Under the pieces are notes generated by a model, which was given only the letters and a program-made list of their open reading frames with translations, searched no databases and had not been told where the DNA came from. Shown here piece after piece: positions 20,717 to 33,300 of a stretch of DNA of 64,000 bases. Each line of letters opens with the position of its first letter. The first letter of the stretch is position 1. Both the position numbers and the translations under genes were made by a program. The stretch is from Phyllostachys edulis (Eukaryota; Streptophyta; Magnoliopsida; Poales; Poaceae), in the NCBI GenBank assembly GCA_036346405.1, contig CM070550.1, forward strand, positions 15,534,115 to 15,598,114, given 5' to 3'.

Positions 20717-23700
20717 TGTAACATCCTAAAGTTATGTTACCAAAAATAAAATTTATAAAGTTATTATTTTATTGGATTTCCTGGATTTATAGTGTTTTCT
20801 TGCTTTTCTTGAAGTTTCTAGTTTTTTGAAGTCAAAAAGAGAATTAATTGAGTTTTCTGGGTTTTATTGGATTCAAAGTTGAAAAAGGAAAATTTAAGTA
20901 ATTTTCTGAAATTTGAAAAGCTTTTTCCTATTTATTTCAAAGCCAAAATAAATTAATTGCAAAACTTATTACCAATTATAAGTTGAAAATATTTTATTTA
21001 AGTCTAAAATGATTCTAGGAATTTCTGTGATTTTTTCTAGAATTTTTGGACTTTATTTGCTATTTTCTAAAACCTAAATGAATTAGTCGAATTATTTAAA
21101 TTACTAAATCAATTAAAAACCTCCAAACTCCTTTTGGGCCGAATCTCACCCGACCCAACTCACTTTCACCCATGCGCAGCCCGCTTGCATTCGGACGGTC
21201 TAGACGTCACCATGCCTGTTCGAACGATCCAAACATCCCTCTCACGCATGACTTACACGTGGGACCCACTGCGCCCACGTCAACTTGTTCCTCTTTCCTC
21301 CTTCTTCCTCGGCACCTTCCATTTCCACCCGCCATTAACGCCACATAGAAAACCTTCCAAATCCGGCTCAATCCTCATCAGATTCCCCTGATTACACGCG
21401 CATTAAGGCCCTCAATCAATCCCGCGCCCATTTTCGGTTTCCCCTTTCTCCTCCTCTCTTTAATTCCCCTAATCCTCGCCGGAGATGCCGCTCGATCATC
21501 TTGTGCCCAACGCCGTCGTGGCCTCGCTTGCGCCCTATAAATAGGAGCTCTGGGATCGCCCTGGCCTCCTCATCTCTCCATCGCAAACCCTAGCCCTCCC
21601 CCCATCCTCTAGCACTCGACATTCGAAGATCTTTGCCGCCGTTCGGAGCTTCTTCAACCTTCGATTCCACCACCGTCGAGCCCGCTCGTCGAGATCATCT
21701 ACGTCTTTGACATCGCCTCGACGCCGTCTACCTCGTGCGTGCTTCAGCTTTGACTAAGGACCGCCGAAACAGCCTCGCCATCATAGCCCTAACACTACCA
21801 CCGCTAAACTCCTCGCCGCTGGCCACCTCGTCGCGCTCCGTCGCTACAAAGTAGTGCACCAAGTCCCTTATCGCCTCCTATCCCTTTTGCGCATATCCGT
21901 GAGGCTCGCCGTGGCGCAAAGCGCCGACGAGCCCGAGCCCGTAGCACCACCACTCGTCGGTCCTACGTGACAAGGCCACGTCAGTGACACACAAGCGCCA
22001 CATCATCGCTTAGCGCTGAGTCAGAGCCACGTGGCTGCTCACGTGGGCGTATCCCTTCAGACTGAACGTTCGGACTGAACATTCGAACCTTTATGCTTGG
22101 GCCCACATGTCATAGAGAGAAAAATATTTCCTTTAGAAAAATAAATTGGGAAATTCTAGAAAATCCTTTTTAGGGGTTTTCTTTAGATTTAAACTTCCAA
22201 GGGTTCGTTCTCCTTGATACGAACTCCGATTTTAACGATTCAAATTTCTAAATTCATATAAATTCAAGATCTAGCTAACTAAACTAAAATTTCTTAATTT
22301 CGAGATCATTTGAAATTTTATTTTAATGGTTTTTAAATTAGGCTTATTTTCGCGTATAGATTTCGACGACTTCGGAGAGTCAGATTTTAACGCTGTTTCA
22401 GAACAATTAATCAAGCAAGGCAAGTTATATCTTTGATCATATTTGATCCCATTATTTCAAATTATATAAATTATGTTTTAAATTATTATTGCATGCTATT
22501 TCTATTCAATGTAATTTAAATACCTGCTTTGAAATTTTAGTTATTCTCATTACCATTGTATAGCCAACTTTGTTATTGAATCAAACATACCTTGATACCT
22601 TAGATGAAAATCTAGTTTATGCAATAGTATGAGCTAGAACATTTTCAGAAAAATTATGCTTAGAGATGCTTAGACCTGAAATATTTGATTTGGGAATTTA
22701 CAGCCAAAATTCAAATATTGTTTAAATGGCATCCATGGCATTGGTGTGTCATGAAAGTTTACAAATGATTTGAAAATTTGAAATAAAGTAAAAACTGGTT
22801 TGTACTTGGGCGAAATGGATGGATGGTGGGTGCAGATTTATGCACGGGCTCTATCCGTGTAGGGTTGAGACCCAGTGTTTTTATTGAAAGTCGTCCAAGT
22901 CAGTTAAGGACCAGTCTTCAAGCATATATATTTTGCTATGCCCTATCGTACTACCACATGTCTTGAGTGGGCAGGACCTGGCTAACTAATTGGCAACATT
23001 CCATCATGGTTGTACCATGTTGATGTGTGGGTGTCAGAATTACCTACTTTTTATATATTCCCACATGGCGCAAGAGGGGGCTTAAATCCGACGGACGGTT
23101 AATCCAAAGGAAGCAAAATCTTAGCGAGGCGGGACTACGGTGGAATGGTGCTTTGTAAAGGCCTTGTCACGTGCTCTAGACTGCTTACCTAAGATAGTGA
23201 GCGGTGGTATCAACGAATGCCAAACAAACTAGAGAAGTCTTGTCTTGTGGGTAAAGTTGTACAACCTCTGCAGAGTGTAAAACTATTGGAATAGCCGTAT
23301 CCACGGTCATGGACATGCTGAGCAAAGACACTCACATTTAGACTTTGATTTTGTTTTCAAATGGTTTTGTAAAACAGTTTTTGATATGGATATGTGTCCA
23401 TGACAAAAGTTATGGGTTGAAGCCTGGGTTGTTGCCCGTGTTTAAGTTAGTGTTAGGTTGGTGCCTACACTATCTTTATTAATTGAATTAAAACTCAATT
23501 TTAGACACTATAAAACTTGAGCTTTTGAACTTAGCTATGGTATTTAAAATGTTGAATATTGCTTTTGCACAAATAACCCTATAAGCCTTCCTTTGATAAT
23601 ATCCATGCATGCATTAACTCTGTTATGGGTGTTACTTGCGAGCACGAAAGTTGTGCTCACCCTTGCATAATGCAAATAAATTTAAGAGGAGAAGGACTTC

Positions 23701-23933
23701 GCTATCAGTGTGGATTGCAACGACTAGGCAGCTACCCCAATCGATTGCCTGTGGTAGATCAGCTGGACTTTACTACATCTTCTTCATCTTCCGCTGTGTT
23801 TGTTTATTGTTGGCTTGTAAGCTTTTGTTGTAATAAACTCTATTGATTATTAATAAAGTTATGCGAGCTACTGATCATGGGACTAGTTCAAAAATACACA
23901 GAGGATTTGGGGGTGTTAATCCCGGGTCAGACA
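20717..23933 (+). repeat. 5' LTR of the gag-only gypsy element (3.2 kb)
   Basis: It starts tgtaacatcctaaag and ends cccgggtcagaca, directly before the primer-binding site. A TATA box (cctataaatagg, about 21,535-21,546) is followed by aaaccctagccctcc. Words such as ttcggac and gttcgaac recur (21,190-21,235, 22,060-22,090). LTR 2 at 25,670 is closely similar throughout. Confidence 0.9.
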
Positions 23934-23937
23934 AACA

Positions 23938-23950
23938 TGGTATCAAAGCC
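23938..23950 (+). promoter_or_regulatory. Primer-binding site (initiator Met-tRNA type)
   Basis: tggtatcaaagcc sits four bases after the LTR end and matches, with one change, the common plant primer-binding site tggtatcagagc complementary to the 3' end of initiator Met-tRNA. Confidence 0.85.
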
Positions 23951-24453
23951 ATATCGACTGTAGGTCATGACCTAGTTAGAATGGCCGTTAGTTGAAAAAC
24001 TTCAAATCTTATTTTATATAACAAGAAAAATAAATTGTTCTCTCCTCATCTTGGTCATCTATCTATCTTTAGCTTCTTCACAGCAATTCTTCCTTACCTA
24101 ATTCCCCTTCACCATTTTATAATATTAAAATGGATCCTCTTTCTCCTATAAAAATTTCTATAGATGGTCAACACGTTCTTAACTATTACATTAAAGACCA
24201 CAAGACATAGAGGCATTAGAGATCGTTTTGTCAGTCAAGCCATATAGTCTAAGTTTGCCAAGACTCATTCTGTGCATTGAGTCGTTTCACTAGCTTAAGA
24301 ATCCCGATCGATGGTACGTTGTGTAAAGTTATTTGCACAAGCATTTGAGTTGGTTCTTTCATTTAGGAATGTTGTTTTGCTCTATCACTTTGCTCTTCCT
24401 TCTCTCTCCCCTAGCCTTTGTCTCCTTTCCTAAACCTCTGGAATAACCGGTAG

Positions 24454-25442
24454 ATGGTGAACACTCGTCACTCTGGAAGTGGAAGCAACCGAGACAACAA
24501 TGATGTCCCTGAAAATGAAAGTGCATCAATTCCACCACCACCAGTAACCAATGGATTAGAATGGCAAAAAATGATGGCCAACCAGAACCATTTGATCGAA
24601 CTACTCGCTCAATCCATCAACAACAATCAAACTCAGCAAACGACATCTTTTCAAGCTCCACCTCCTCCGTAGTACAGATTATCAGAGTTCATGAGGACAC
24701 GACCTCCTACCTTCTCCAGCAGTATAGAACCTATGGGCGTCGTTGATTAGCTGCGTACTATCGGGAAGAAACTGGACATCTCACAGTGCAGTGATCATGA
24801 GAGAGTTTTGTTTACTTCTCACCAACTGAATGGACCTGCTTCTGAATGGTGGGACAACTTCAACATCTCACACGCCAATGCTCAGGCAATTACTTGGAAC
24901 GAGTTTGTGCAAGCTTTTCGCCGATCTCATATCCTATCAGGCATGATCACCTTGAAGAAGAAGGAATTTCATAAGTTATGCCAAGGAAACTGCACCGTGA
25001 CTAAATATCTGCACAAGTTCAATCAACTGGCACTCTACGCATCGGAAGACGTTGCAACAGATGAAGCCAAGCAACAGGGATTCCTTGAAGGTCTCAATGA
25101 TGAGTTGTCCATACAAATGATTGCCCAGGACTACACTGATTTCCAGTAGCTAGTCAACAAGGCAAGCACCAGGAGATAGATGACCGTAAAAGAAGAATGA
25201 CTGCACATAAGTTCAACCCTAGAAGTTTACCTAGAGCTAAAAGAATTCCATCACATCAAGTCAGATTCCAGTCAACAACTTCAACCGAAGCGCCAGCAAA
25301 GAACAATCTAGTCAACCTTGGATCCTCCAACACATTTGAAGGTGACCAGTCACAGAAGGACTCATCTTATGTTTCAGGCATCACGTGCTTCAACTGCCAT
25401 GTGGTTGGACATTTTGCTAGTAAATGTTCAAAGAAGCAGTAG
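24454..25442 (+). pseudogene. Gypsy gag-like gene with zinc knuckle, broken
   Basis: It starts MVNTRHSGSGSN with a Gln/Pro-rich N-terminus. After a stop at about 24,670 and another near 24,745 it continues in the same frame as VLFTSHQLNGPASEWWDNFN, WNEFVQAFRRSHI and FLEGLNDELSIQMI, the retrotransposon gag (capsid) domain. Another frame (from 25,197) carries the nucleocapsid with a CFNCHVVGHFASKC zinc knuckle (CX2CX4HX4C) ending at 25,442. At least three stops and one frameshift prevent translation. No pol follows; the frame is soon replaced by the polypurine tract. Confidence 0.88.
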
Positions 25443-25656
25443 GCAGCGAATCCAGCCAACTCTGAAGTTCCAAAACTCAACACCATACAAGCAAGTAGGA
25501 AGCCGCAGAATTCTGGAAAGGGACATCTGTACAACATCACAGCTCAGGCCTCATCAAATGTGGAGCAGAATCCGTACGACGACAATTCCAGCTAAAGACC
25601 CAGTACCTCCAACTTTCTTTCTAGCCTCTCAGAATCTTGGGGACGAGATTCCTTTT

Positions 25657-25669
25657 AAGGGGGGTAGTT
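25657..25669 (+). promoter_or_regulatory. Polypurine tract
   Basis: aaggggggtagt lies immediately before the 3' LTR start (tgtaacatccc). It primes plus-strand synthesis. Confidence 0.8.
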
Positions 25670-27750
25670 TGTAACATCCCAAAGTTCTGTTACCAAAAAT
25701 AAAATTTATAAAGTTATTATTTTATTGGATTTCCTAGATTTATAGTGTTTTCTTGCTTTTCTTGAAGTTTCTAGTTTTTTTAAAAATCAAAAGAAAATTA
25801 ATTGAGTTTGCTGGGTTTTTATTGGATTTAAAGTTGAAAAGGAATATTTAAGTAATTTCTGGAATTTTCTGAAATTTTAAAAGCTTTTTCCTATTTATTT
25901 CAAAAGCCAAAATAAATTAATTGCAAAACTAATTACCAATTATAAGTTGGAAATAATATATTTAAGTCTAACATGATTCTAGGAATTTCTGTGAATTTTC
26001 TAGAATTTTTGGACTTTATTTGCTATTTTCTAAAGCCTAAATGAATTAATCAAATTATTTAAATTACTAAATCAATTAAAAACCTCCAAACTCCTTTTGG
26101 GCTGAATCTCACCCGGCCCAACTCACTTTCACACGCGTGCATCCCGCTTGCGTTCGGACGACTGTTCGGACGGTCCGAACATCCCTCCCACGCGTCACTT
26201 ACACGTGGGACCCACTGCGCGCACGTCACCTTCTTCCTCTTTCCTTCTTCTTCCTCGGCACCTTCCATTTCCACACGCCATTGACGCTACATAGGAAACC
26301 TTCCAAACCCAGCTCAATCCTCATCGGATTCCCCTAATCACGCGCGCATTAAGGCCCTCAATAAATCCGACTTTGTTTTGGTTTCCTTTCTCCTCCTTTA
26401 CCTCCTAGATGCTGCTCTGTCATCTTGCACCTTACACCTTGCCTCCGCCCTATAAATTGGAGCTCTAGGATCGCCTTGGCCTCCTCATCTCGCCACCGCA
26501 AACCCTAGCCCTCCTCCCGTCCTCTAGCGCCCGGAATTCGAAGATCTTTGCCACTGTTCGAAGCTTCTTCAACCTTCGATTCCACCGCCGTCGAGCCCGC
26601 TCCGTCGAGATCGTATACGTCCCTGACATCGCCTCGACGCTGTCTACCTCGTGCGCACTTCAGCTTCGACTAAGGACCACCAGAGCAGCCTCACCGTCAT
26701 GGCCCTAACACCGCCGCCGCTAGCCACCTCGTCGTGCTTCGCCGCCGCAAGGTAGTGCATCAAGTCCCTTATCACCTCCTATCCCTTTTGTGCATATCCG
26801 CGAGGCTCGCCGTGGCGCAGAGCGCCGGCGAGCCCGAGCCCGTAGCACCACCGCTCATCAGTCCTACATGGCAAGGCCACGTTAGTGACACACAAGCGCC
26901 ACATCATCGCTTGGCGCTGAGTCAAAGCCATGTGGCTGCTCGCGTGGGCGTATCCATTTGGACTGAACGTTCGAACTTTCAACATGAACATTCGGACCGA
27001 ACGTTTGAACCTTTCATGCTTGGGCCCACATGTCATAGAGAGAAAAATATTTCCTTTTGAAAAATAAATTGGGAAATTATAGAAAATCCTTTTTAGGGTT
27101 TTTCTTTATATTTAAATTTCCAGGGGTTCGTTCGCCTTCATACGAACTCCGATTTTGACGATTCAAATTTATAAATTGATATAAATTCAAGGTCTAGCTA
27201 ACTAAACTAAAATTTATTAATTTGGAGTTCATTTGAAATTTTATTTTAATTTTTGTTTGAATTAGGCTTATTTTCGTGTATAGATTTCGACGACTTTAGA
27301 GAGTCATATTTCAATGTTGTTTCAGAACAATTAATCAAGCAAGGCAAGTTATATCTTTGATCATATTTGATCCCATTATTTCAAATTATCTAAATTCTGT
27401 TTTAAATTATTATTGCATACTATTTCTATTCTATGTAATTTAAATACCTGCTTTGAAATTTTAGTTATTCCTATTACCATTGTATAGCCAACTTTGTTAT
27501 TAAATCAAACATACCTTGATACCTTAGATGAAAATCTAGTTTATGCAATAGTATGAGCTAGAACATTTTTGAAAAATTGTGCTTAGAGATGCTTAGACCT
27601 GAAATATTTGATTTGGGAATTTACAGCCAAAAATCAAATATTGTTTAAATAGCATCCATGGCATTGGTGTGTCATGAAAGTTTACAAATGATTTAAAAAA
27701 TTGAAATAAAGTAAAAATTGGTTTGTACTTGGGCGAAATGGATGGATGGT
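25670..27750 (+). repeat. 3' LTR of the gag-only gypsy element, truncated
   Basis: It is collinear with the 5' LTR from its start to a point 2,081 bases in, where ggatggatggt changes from LTR sequence to foreign sequence (ttagaaggag). It keeps the TATA region (ccctataaattgg, about 26,449). The last third of the LTR is missing from the window, so insertion of the neighbouring copia fragment was accompanied by a deletion. Confidence 0.88.
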
Positions 27751-30061
27751 TTAGAAGGAGTTCACTCTATGTTTTGTGGTTTCATTAGTAGTATTGATCC
27801 ATATTTCTTTATCCACATATATTAAGGATATTTACTTTGAAATATATCAAATGAGTATACAAAACTTGTGTAGTTCATATATACTCATATAACCTTACAT
27901 TCAATTATTTGCAATTGTGATGGTTGTCATCAATTACCAAAGAGGGAAAGATTGGAGTATCTTGACTCACCATTATGAGTTAATGGTATGTTATGGTAAT
28001 TAATGACAATCATATTGTGGGACTAATATTTTTCATGAGTTGGGTAAATAGGTTATGTTCTACGATGATGAAGACTTTGGATGACATCATGAGTTGAATG
28101 CCATCAAGTCATGTTTGAAGAAGAGGATGGATCATGTGTTGATTCATATCAAGATCTCGAAGAGGAGATCATGAGTTGATCATTAAATCAAGAGAAGACC
28201 CATCATGTGTTGATGGAGGGCATGTGAAGAATGCATCATGGGTTTATGCACATTCAAGACAAAGATTCCAAAGTAAAGAAGATCATCACGTGTTGATGAT
28301 ATTCAAGTCAAGAGCTTGGAATAACTGATACATCATAGGTTGATGCATATCAAAGTCAAGGATTCGGACTTGAAGTGAAGATGTGCGTCATCAAGCTTCA
28401 AGTGTTTGTGCAAGGCAAATGTATGACTAGCTAGGACTAAGGATATGTTCCTAGTCTTTTACTGGTCTTGGTGTTTGGATGAAAAACCGGATTGCTAGTA
28501 TAGGTTGACGTACTATTAAGAGGGGTCTTGATTAGTAGCTTGAGTTAGTCACGTGTTGATAGCTCGTTGTGCTTGCTCTAGTTCTTGTTAGCATGTTGCT
28601 GATATTTGCGAATGTGTTTTGCAAATGGTCATGGCTCATGCATAATCCTTGTAGCATGTGACTTTAGTTTCCGAATGTGTTTTGCAAATGATTTAAGTCC
28701 ATGCATCAAATTCCATGTGGCATTGATTCTAAAAGTTGACAAATATGTTTTGCAACTTGTTGGGAATCTGGCCTTCATCTCTTGTGTGCATCTTGCGTCA
28801 ATTGGCAAATGTGTTTTGCAAATTGAGTTGAAGCAGTGCACAATCTGTTTTCAGCTTTGGTGGCAGTGGACGGTGTGACCACCCATGTCAGTTGGTCTAA
28901 CCGGTGGTATATCGGTCTGACTGCCATGGGTTGGGTGGTCTGACCAGTCCCATGGTGAGCAGTTCTAATCGCAAGTTTTTGTGCAGTAGTACCGCACATA
29001 ATAAATGGTAATAACAGAAGTAGTAATACCGAAGTCTTTTTGCGGTATGCTTTTTTCCAGAGAATACGTTTTTCTAGTTTGGTTTGCTCCTTTGTGGAGC
29101 GGTCAGACCGCCCCTCTGGCGGTTTGACCGATCATTGCTTGGCGGTCAGACCGGATGTGTGTCAAACGGCTAGTTTTATAGTCGTTGGAGCAAGGGCGGT
29201 CTAACCGGCCATTGGTTGGTGGTCAGACCAAGGTTCCCTGAGTTTTCAGCAGATTCTCTCCAATGGCTAGTTTTTGTGTGTGGGCTATAAATACCCACCT
29301 TGGCCAGTTGTGGAAGTTGTTATTGCTGGTGCTATTCATTCCCTTGAGCAAAGAGCAAGCCTTCTCCTCTCTTATGTGCATGTGTTGCACTTAGTGAGCT
29401 TAGAGAGCAAACCCTACGTGCATGTGTTGCATTAGGTAGTGGATTATATATCCATTGAGCTTAGACACTTGATTCATTCAAGTGAGCATCTCCGACTTGT
29501 TACTCTTGGTGTTTGCCAACACCTAGACGGCTTGGAGAAGTTGCGTCGGTGATCTTCTCAAAGAAGGTTGTGAGGAGACCCAGACGGTTGTAAGTGATTT
29601 GGTGCTCGCCATCTCTTGAGTGGAGGAAGAGCAACCCCGAGTAGATCGAAGTGTTGGTTCGTGTTGGAGCCGGTCCAAATGGTTGGACTTACCTCGGAGG
29701 TGTTTGGCTTAATTCGTGGAGCCGGTCCAATTAGTTTGGGCTTACCTCAACGTGGATTAGGGGAGACCGATAAGTCTTCGAACACCACGGTAAAACAACC
29801 TTGTGTCGTTGTGTTTTGCCTTCTTGTGGTTTACTCTATTGCAATTTACATTCCTAGAATTAAATTGCTTACATGTCTTTGTATGATTGCTATAATTATC
29901 AATAGTCTTATATTGTTGGTGCACTTAGTAAAGACTAGTTCATTTAGTTTTTAATTGGCAAAACCGAATTGATTTACAATTATGCATAAAACTCGATTTT
30001 AGCCAAAAGATTTTCAAAACCGCCTATTCACCCCCCTCTAGTCGGCCTCCTCGATTTTACA
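27751..30061 (+). mobile_element. 3' fragment of a SIRE/Maximus-like copia element
   Basis: About 0.2 kb of internal 3' sequence ends in a polypurine tract (aaagagggaaagat, 27,939-27,952). An LTR follows from tggagtatc (27,953) to cctcgattttaca (30,061). Its end contains cctattcacccccctctagt, the well-known 3' LTR end of SIRE-type grass copia elements. It has a TATA region (ggctataaatacc, about 29,283) and no primer-binding site after it, as expected for a 3' LTR. No coding region remains. Confidence 0.75.
28060..28400 (+). repeat. Degenerate periodic repeat inside the SIRE-like LTR
   Basis: The word catcatg-gttgatg returns about every 50-60 bases (near 28,085, 28,131, 28,168, 28,203, 28,235, 28,286, 28,331), each followed by a purine-rich caag/gaag segment. 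A second series, gcaaatgtgttttgcaaa, recurs about every 70 bases at 28,607-28,821, and a third, ggtc-gaccg, at 28,890-29,230. Confidence 0.7.
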
Positions 30062-30349
30062 GCGATGATGGCTGTGACCATGTCGTTGTAGCTGTGTAAC
30101 ACGCTGGCGAATACGAAGGACTCCTGCGCACTGGCCAACTTTTCCTCGGCCAGATCTGGCAACGAAGGCGGTCGCCTGCCCCTACTTCATTGGGAATCGA
30201 CCCCGCCCTTGCACCACTAGTGCAAGATCCAAGCGTCCTCATCGCCGCCACCGGATTTGGTGCAGCTCATCGCCGCCATCCTCGGATCCCGTTAGATATG
30301 CTCTCCCCACGCCACTGTCAAGATCGCATCGCCAGCCCCAGTCCTTCTT
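30062..30349 (-). other. Unidentified GC-rich segment between two LTRs
   Basis: This 288-base piece is GC-richer than its neighbours. Its minus strand has a short open stretch, DLAEEKLASAQESFVFASVL followed by HSYNDMVTA, that looks protein-like but matches no family I recognise. It may be a captured host-gene fragment, like the tetraspanin piece beyond the next LTR, or part of a deleted element. Confidence 0.4.
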
Positions 30350-33300
30350 TGTAACATCCTAAAGTTCTATTACCAAAATTCAAATTAATAATGACATTAT
30401 TTTATTGGATTTTCTGGCTGTCAAAGAATTTTCTCGATTTTCTGTAATTTAAAAAGAGTTTTATTTGTTAAAAGAAAAAAAAATTATTTAATTTCCTAAG
30501 TTTTAAAAGTCAAAAAAATTTATTGAGTTCTAAGTTTTTATTGGACTTAAAGTGAAAAATAAAAATTTTAATTAATTTCTTGAATTTTACGGATTTTAAA
30601 AGGTTTTTCGCTATTTTCCGTAAAACAAAAATAATAACTATGTAAAAATAAAATCCAACTTTAAGTTGGAATTTATTTTATTAATTTCAAAATAATTCAA
30701 GGAATTTATGTGAATTTTTCTATAATTTTGAACTCTATTTTTCTATTTTCTAAAAGTATATTTAATTTATTGCCTTTTACGAAATTCAAATTCAAAATTT
30801 CGAATCTTAAATCAACATCAAATCAAAATCCAAATTCTGAGTCTCAATTGAAATCCTTGTTCTAAAATCAAATATTTGGCGGCCAATTCTGGATTCAAAT
30901 TCTTGTTTTGAATTCATCTCAAATTCAAATCTTAGCTGAATTTCAAAATTCAAATTTATATTTGAATTTTCTATGAAATGAAAATTTTAGAATCTCATTT
31001 CAAATTCTGGCTGAAAATATTTTCTTTCCTTTTGCCTCTTTTCCTTCTTTTCCTTTTCCTTCTTTCCTTTCCTTTCCTTTTCTTTCTTTCTTTCCTTTCT
31101 TTTCCTTCTTTCTCTCTCCTCCTTTTTCCTTTTTTTCTTGGCAATGACTTCCTTCAGTCCGAACATACTTCCTTCAGTCCGAACATTTCTTCTTGCACGG
31201 TCCAATCATTTCTTCTTGCACGTGACTTCTTGCTTCGGTCCGAACATGCATGTCCGAACACGCACAACAACCCAACGCCATTAGAAGCCTTCGGGAGCTA
31301 TCAAAACTAGTGATTTTCTCCATGAATCTTCACAAAATCAATTGCAACAAATCCCTCTCATCACGGCACCTCCATCCTCGGCCATTCCTCCCCTCATCAA
31401 TGCGCGAAATTAACGGAACACGCCATGTCCGGCCGTGACACACGCGCATTGAACTCCCTCCACGGTCCACCTCCACCCGTATATAAGAGAGCACCGTGTG
31501 CCCCTCGTCTCCCTCATCCATCCCCAAAAATCTCAAGTCCTCCATCCCTTTCTCCTCTCCATAATCGACGTTTTTGTCTCGCCAGCCAAAGCTGTCTCCG
31601 ACGACGATTGCGCCACCTATAGTGGAGCCCTGCCACCATGGACCACACCCCCTAGCTTTGCCTTGCGACGTTCTACGCCATGCTCCCCTCGCCATCATCG
31701 GAGCATCGCTGGAGCACCACCACCATCGTGAGCCTGTGGCGCGTCGCCGCCTCTCTCCTCGCCGTCGATCGACCGTGCCCGTTCCACCACCACTAAGGTG
31801 AGCATTGCGTTCCCCAAGTTTCCCTGCTTGTTTTGCCTCAAACCCCACCCGCTACCTCATCTCTGTTTGCCTGGAATCCGACGTCAACCCGCTGGTCGCC
31901 GGTCACCGTGGAGGCATCGCGTCGAACCATATCCTGCCAAACCGACCGCACCTATGCGCTCCTTGGGCCGAGGACATGCCTGTGCACATCTTCGTTCATC
32001 CCCACACCTCTGGAACATCGTGCCCATTGTTCGCCCGTCTTGTTGTCCGCCGCTCTGGATAGCGCCATCGCCGCCTCGGTGTCGCCGCCGCCGAACTGCC
32101 GCCACCTAGTGGTACAGGGACTCCATGGGGTCCCATATCCGAGCTTTGCTGGCCAGGCCACCATACACGCTCTGGACGTCCTTTTGTGCTGTGCTGGTTG
32201 AAGTCTCTCTGTTCATTTGCTTCAACTAATTTTCCTTGAGTATTTGTCACAATAGCACGTTGACTTAGTTGGTTAGAGGAGGCAAGTTAGTCCTCTATAG
32301 CCATAGATCTTCAGTTCGAATAATGAGAACCCCTTGTTTTCTAGTTTTCAAATCTTTTTCTTGGGTCAATGACAGTAGGGCCCCATGTGTCATACTCACA
32401 TTTCTATTCCAGCTAAACATCATTCTCTCACAAGCATGTGGACCCACAATGCATTCACACCATTCTTTTGCTTCAGTTCTGCATGTAAAACATCCAAAAC
32501 ATGCAGTCCAGAATAGTGAATTTCGGAACTTCATTATTTCATGTGACATCAAAACTTCCGAAATTCGTTCTCCCTCATACGAACTCCGATTCTGTTGATT
32601 CAAATTCCTAAATTCATATAAAGTCGATATCTTCCTTGCAGTACTTATTTTGTAATTTTTGGATTTTATTTTCATTTTATTTGAATTTGGCTAGTTTTCA
32701 CGTATAGATTTCGACGATTTTGGACAACCGGATTTCGACGTCGTTTGAGAACAACAATTAATCAAGCAAGGCAAGTTGCATCTTTGATCATGTTTGACCC
32801 TATTATTTAAAATTATTTATTCTATTTTAAATTATTACTGCATGCTTATTTATATTTAGTTATTTAAATTTCTGTTTTAAATTTATAGATATACCTAAAT
32901 CCTTTGTATGGCCAATGTTGATATTTTAATTGAATATATTATCACCCTAGATAAAACCTAGTTGATACGATAGTATGAACTAGCACCATTTGAAAATATT
33001 ATGTAAAGACGTGCTTATACCAAAAATATTTAGTTTGGAGAATTTTAACCAAATAATCAACTATTGTTTAAAAGTCTATAGCATTGGTTTGTCATGGAAG
33101 ATTTTGCAATTGATTTTGGAAAGCAAAAGGAAAAGTTGGTTTGTACTTAGACGAAATGGATGGCTGGTGGGTGCAGGTTTATGTACGGGCTCAATCTGGG
33201 TAGGGTTCAGGCCCAGGGGTTATTTTGGAAGTCGCCCAAATCAGTTAAGGACTGGTCTTCGAGCCGCATCTTGCTAAGCCCTATCATACTACCACAAGTC

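Larger units (their letters stand above)
20717..27750 (+). mobile_element. Gag-only (non-autonomous) Ty3/gypsy retrotransposon
   Basis: Two long LTRs starting tgtaacatcc (20,717 and 25,670) bracket only 1.7 kb of internal sequence with a primer-binding site, a gag-like ORF and a polypurine tract. There is no protease, RT or integrase, so it would depend on a partner element. It inserted into the 5' LTR of the copia-like element. The 5-base flank ttagt (20,712-20,716) is the expected left TSD, but the right end is lost because LTR 2 is cut at 27,750. Confidence 0.88.

Noticed and set aside
23938..23950. Possible tRNA gene fragment
   Set aside because: The match is only the 13-base primer-binding site next to an LTR; no tRNA fold around it. 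The same holds for 45,774-45,786.
26734..27060. 108-codon frame in the second gypsy LTR
   Set aside because: The corresponding part of the first LTR does not preserve the frame; non-coding LTR leader.
30978..31310. Long frames on both strands rich in Phe/Leu/Ser or Lys/Glu
   Set aside because: They are translations of a C/T-rich tract (31,020-31,135) inside the third gypsy LTR; no domain and no conservation signal.
31330..32250. Several overlapping frames of 70-170 codons, both strands
   Set aside because: They lie in the GC-rich leader part of the third LTR. The related LTRs at 20,717 and 25,670 do not keep these frames.
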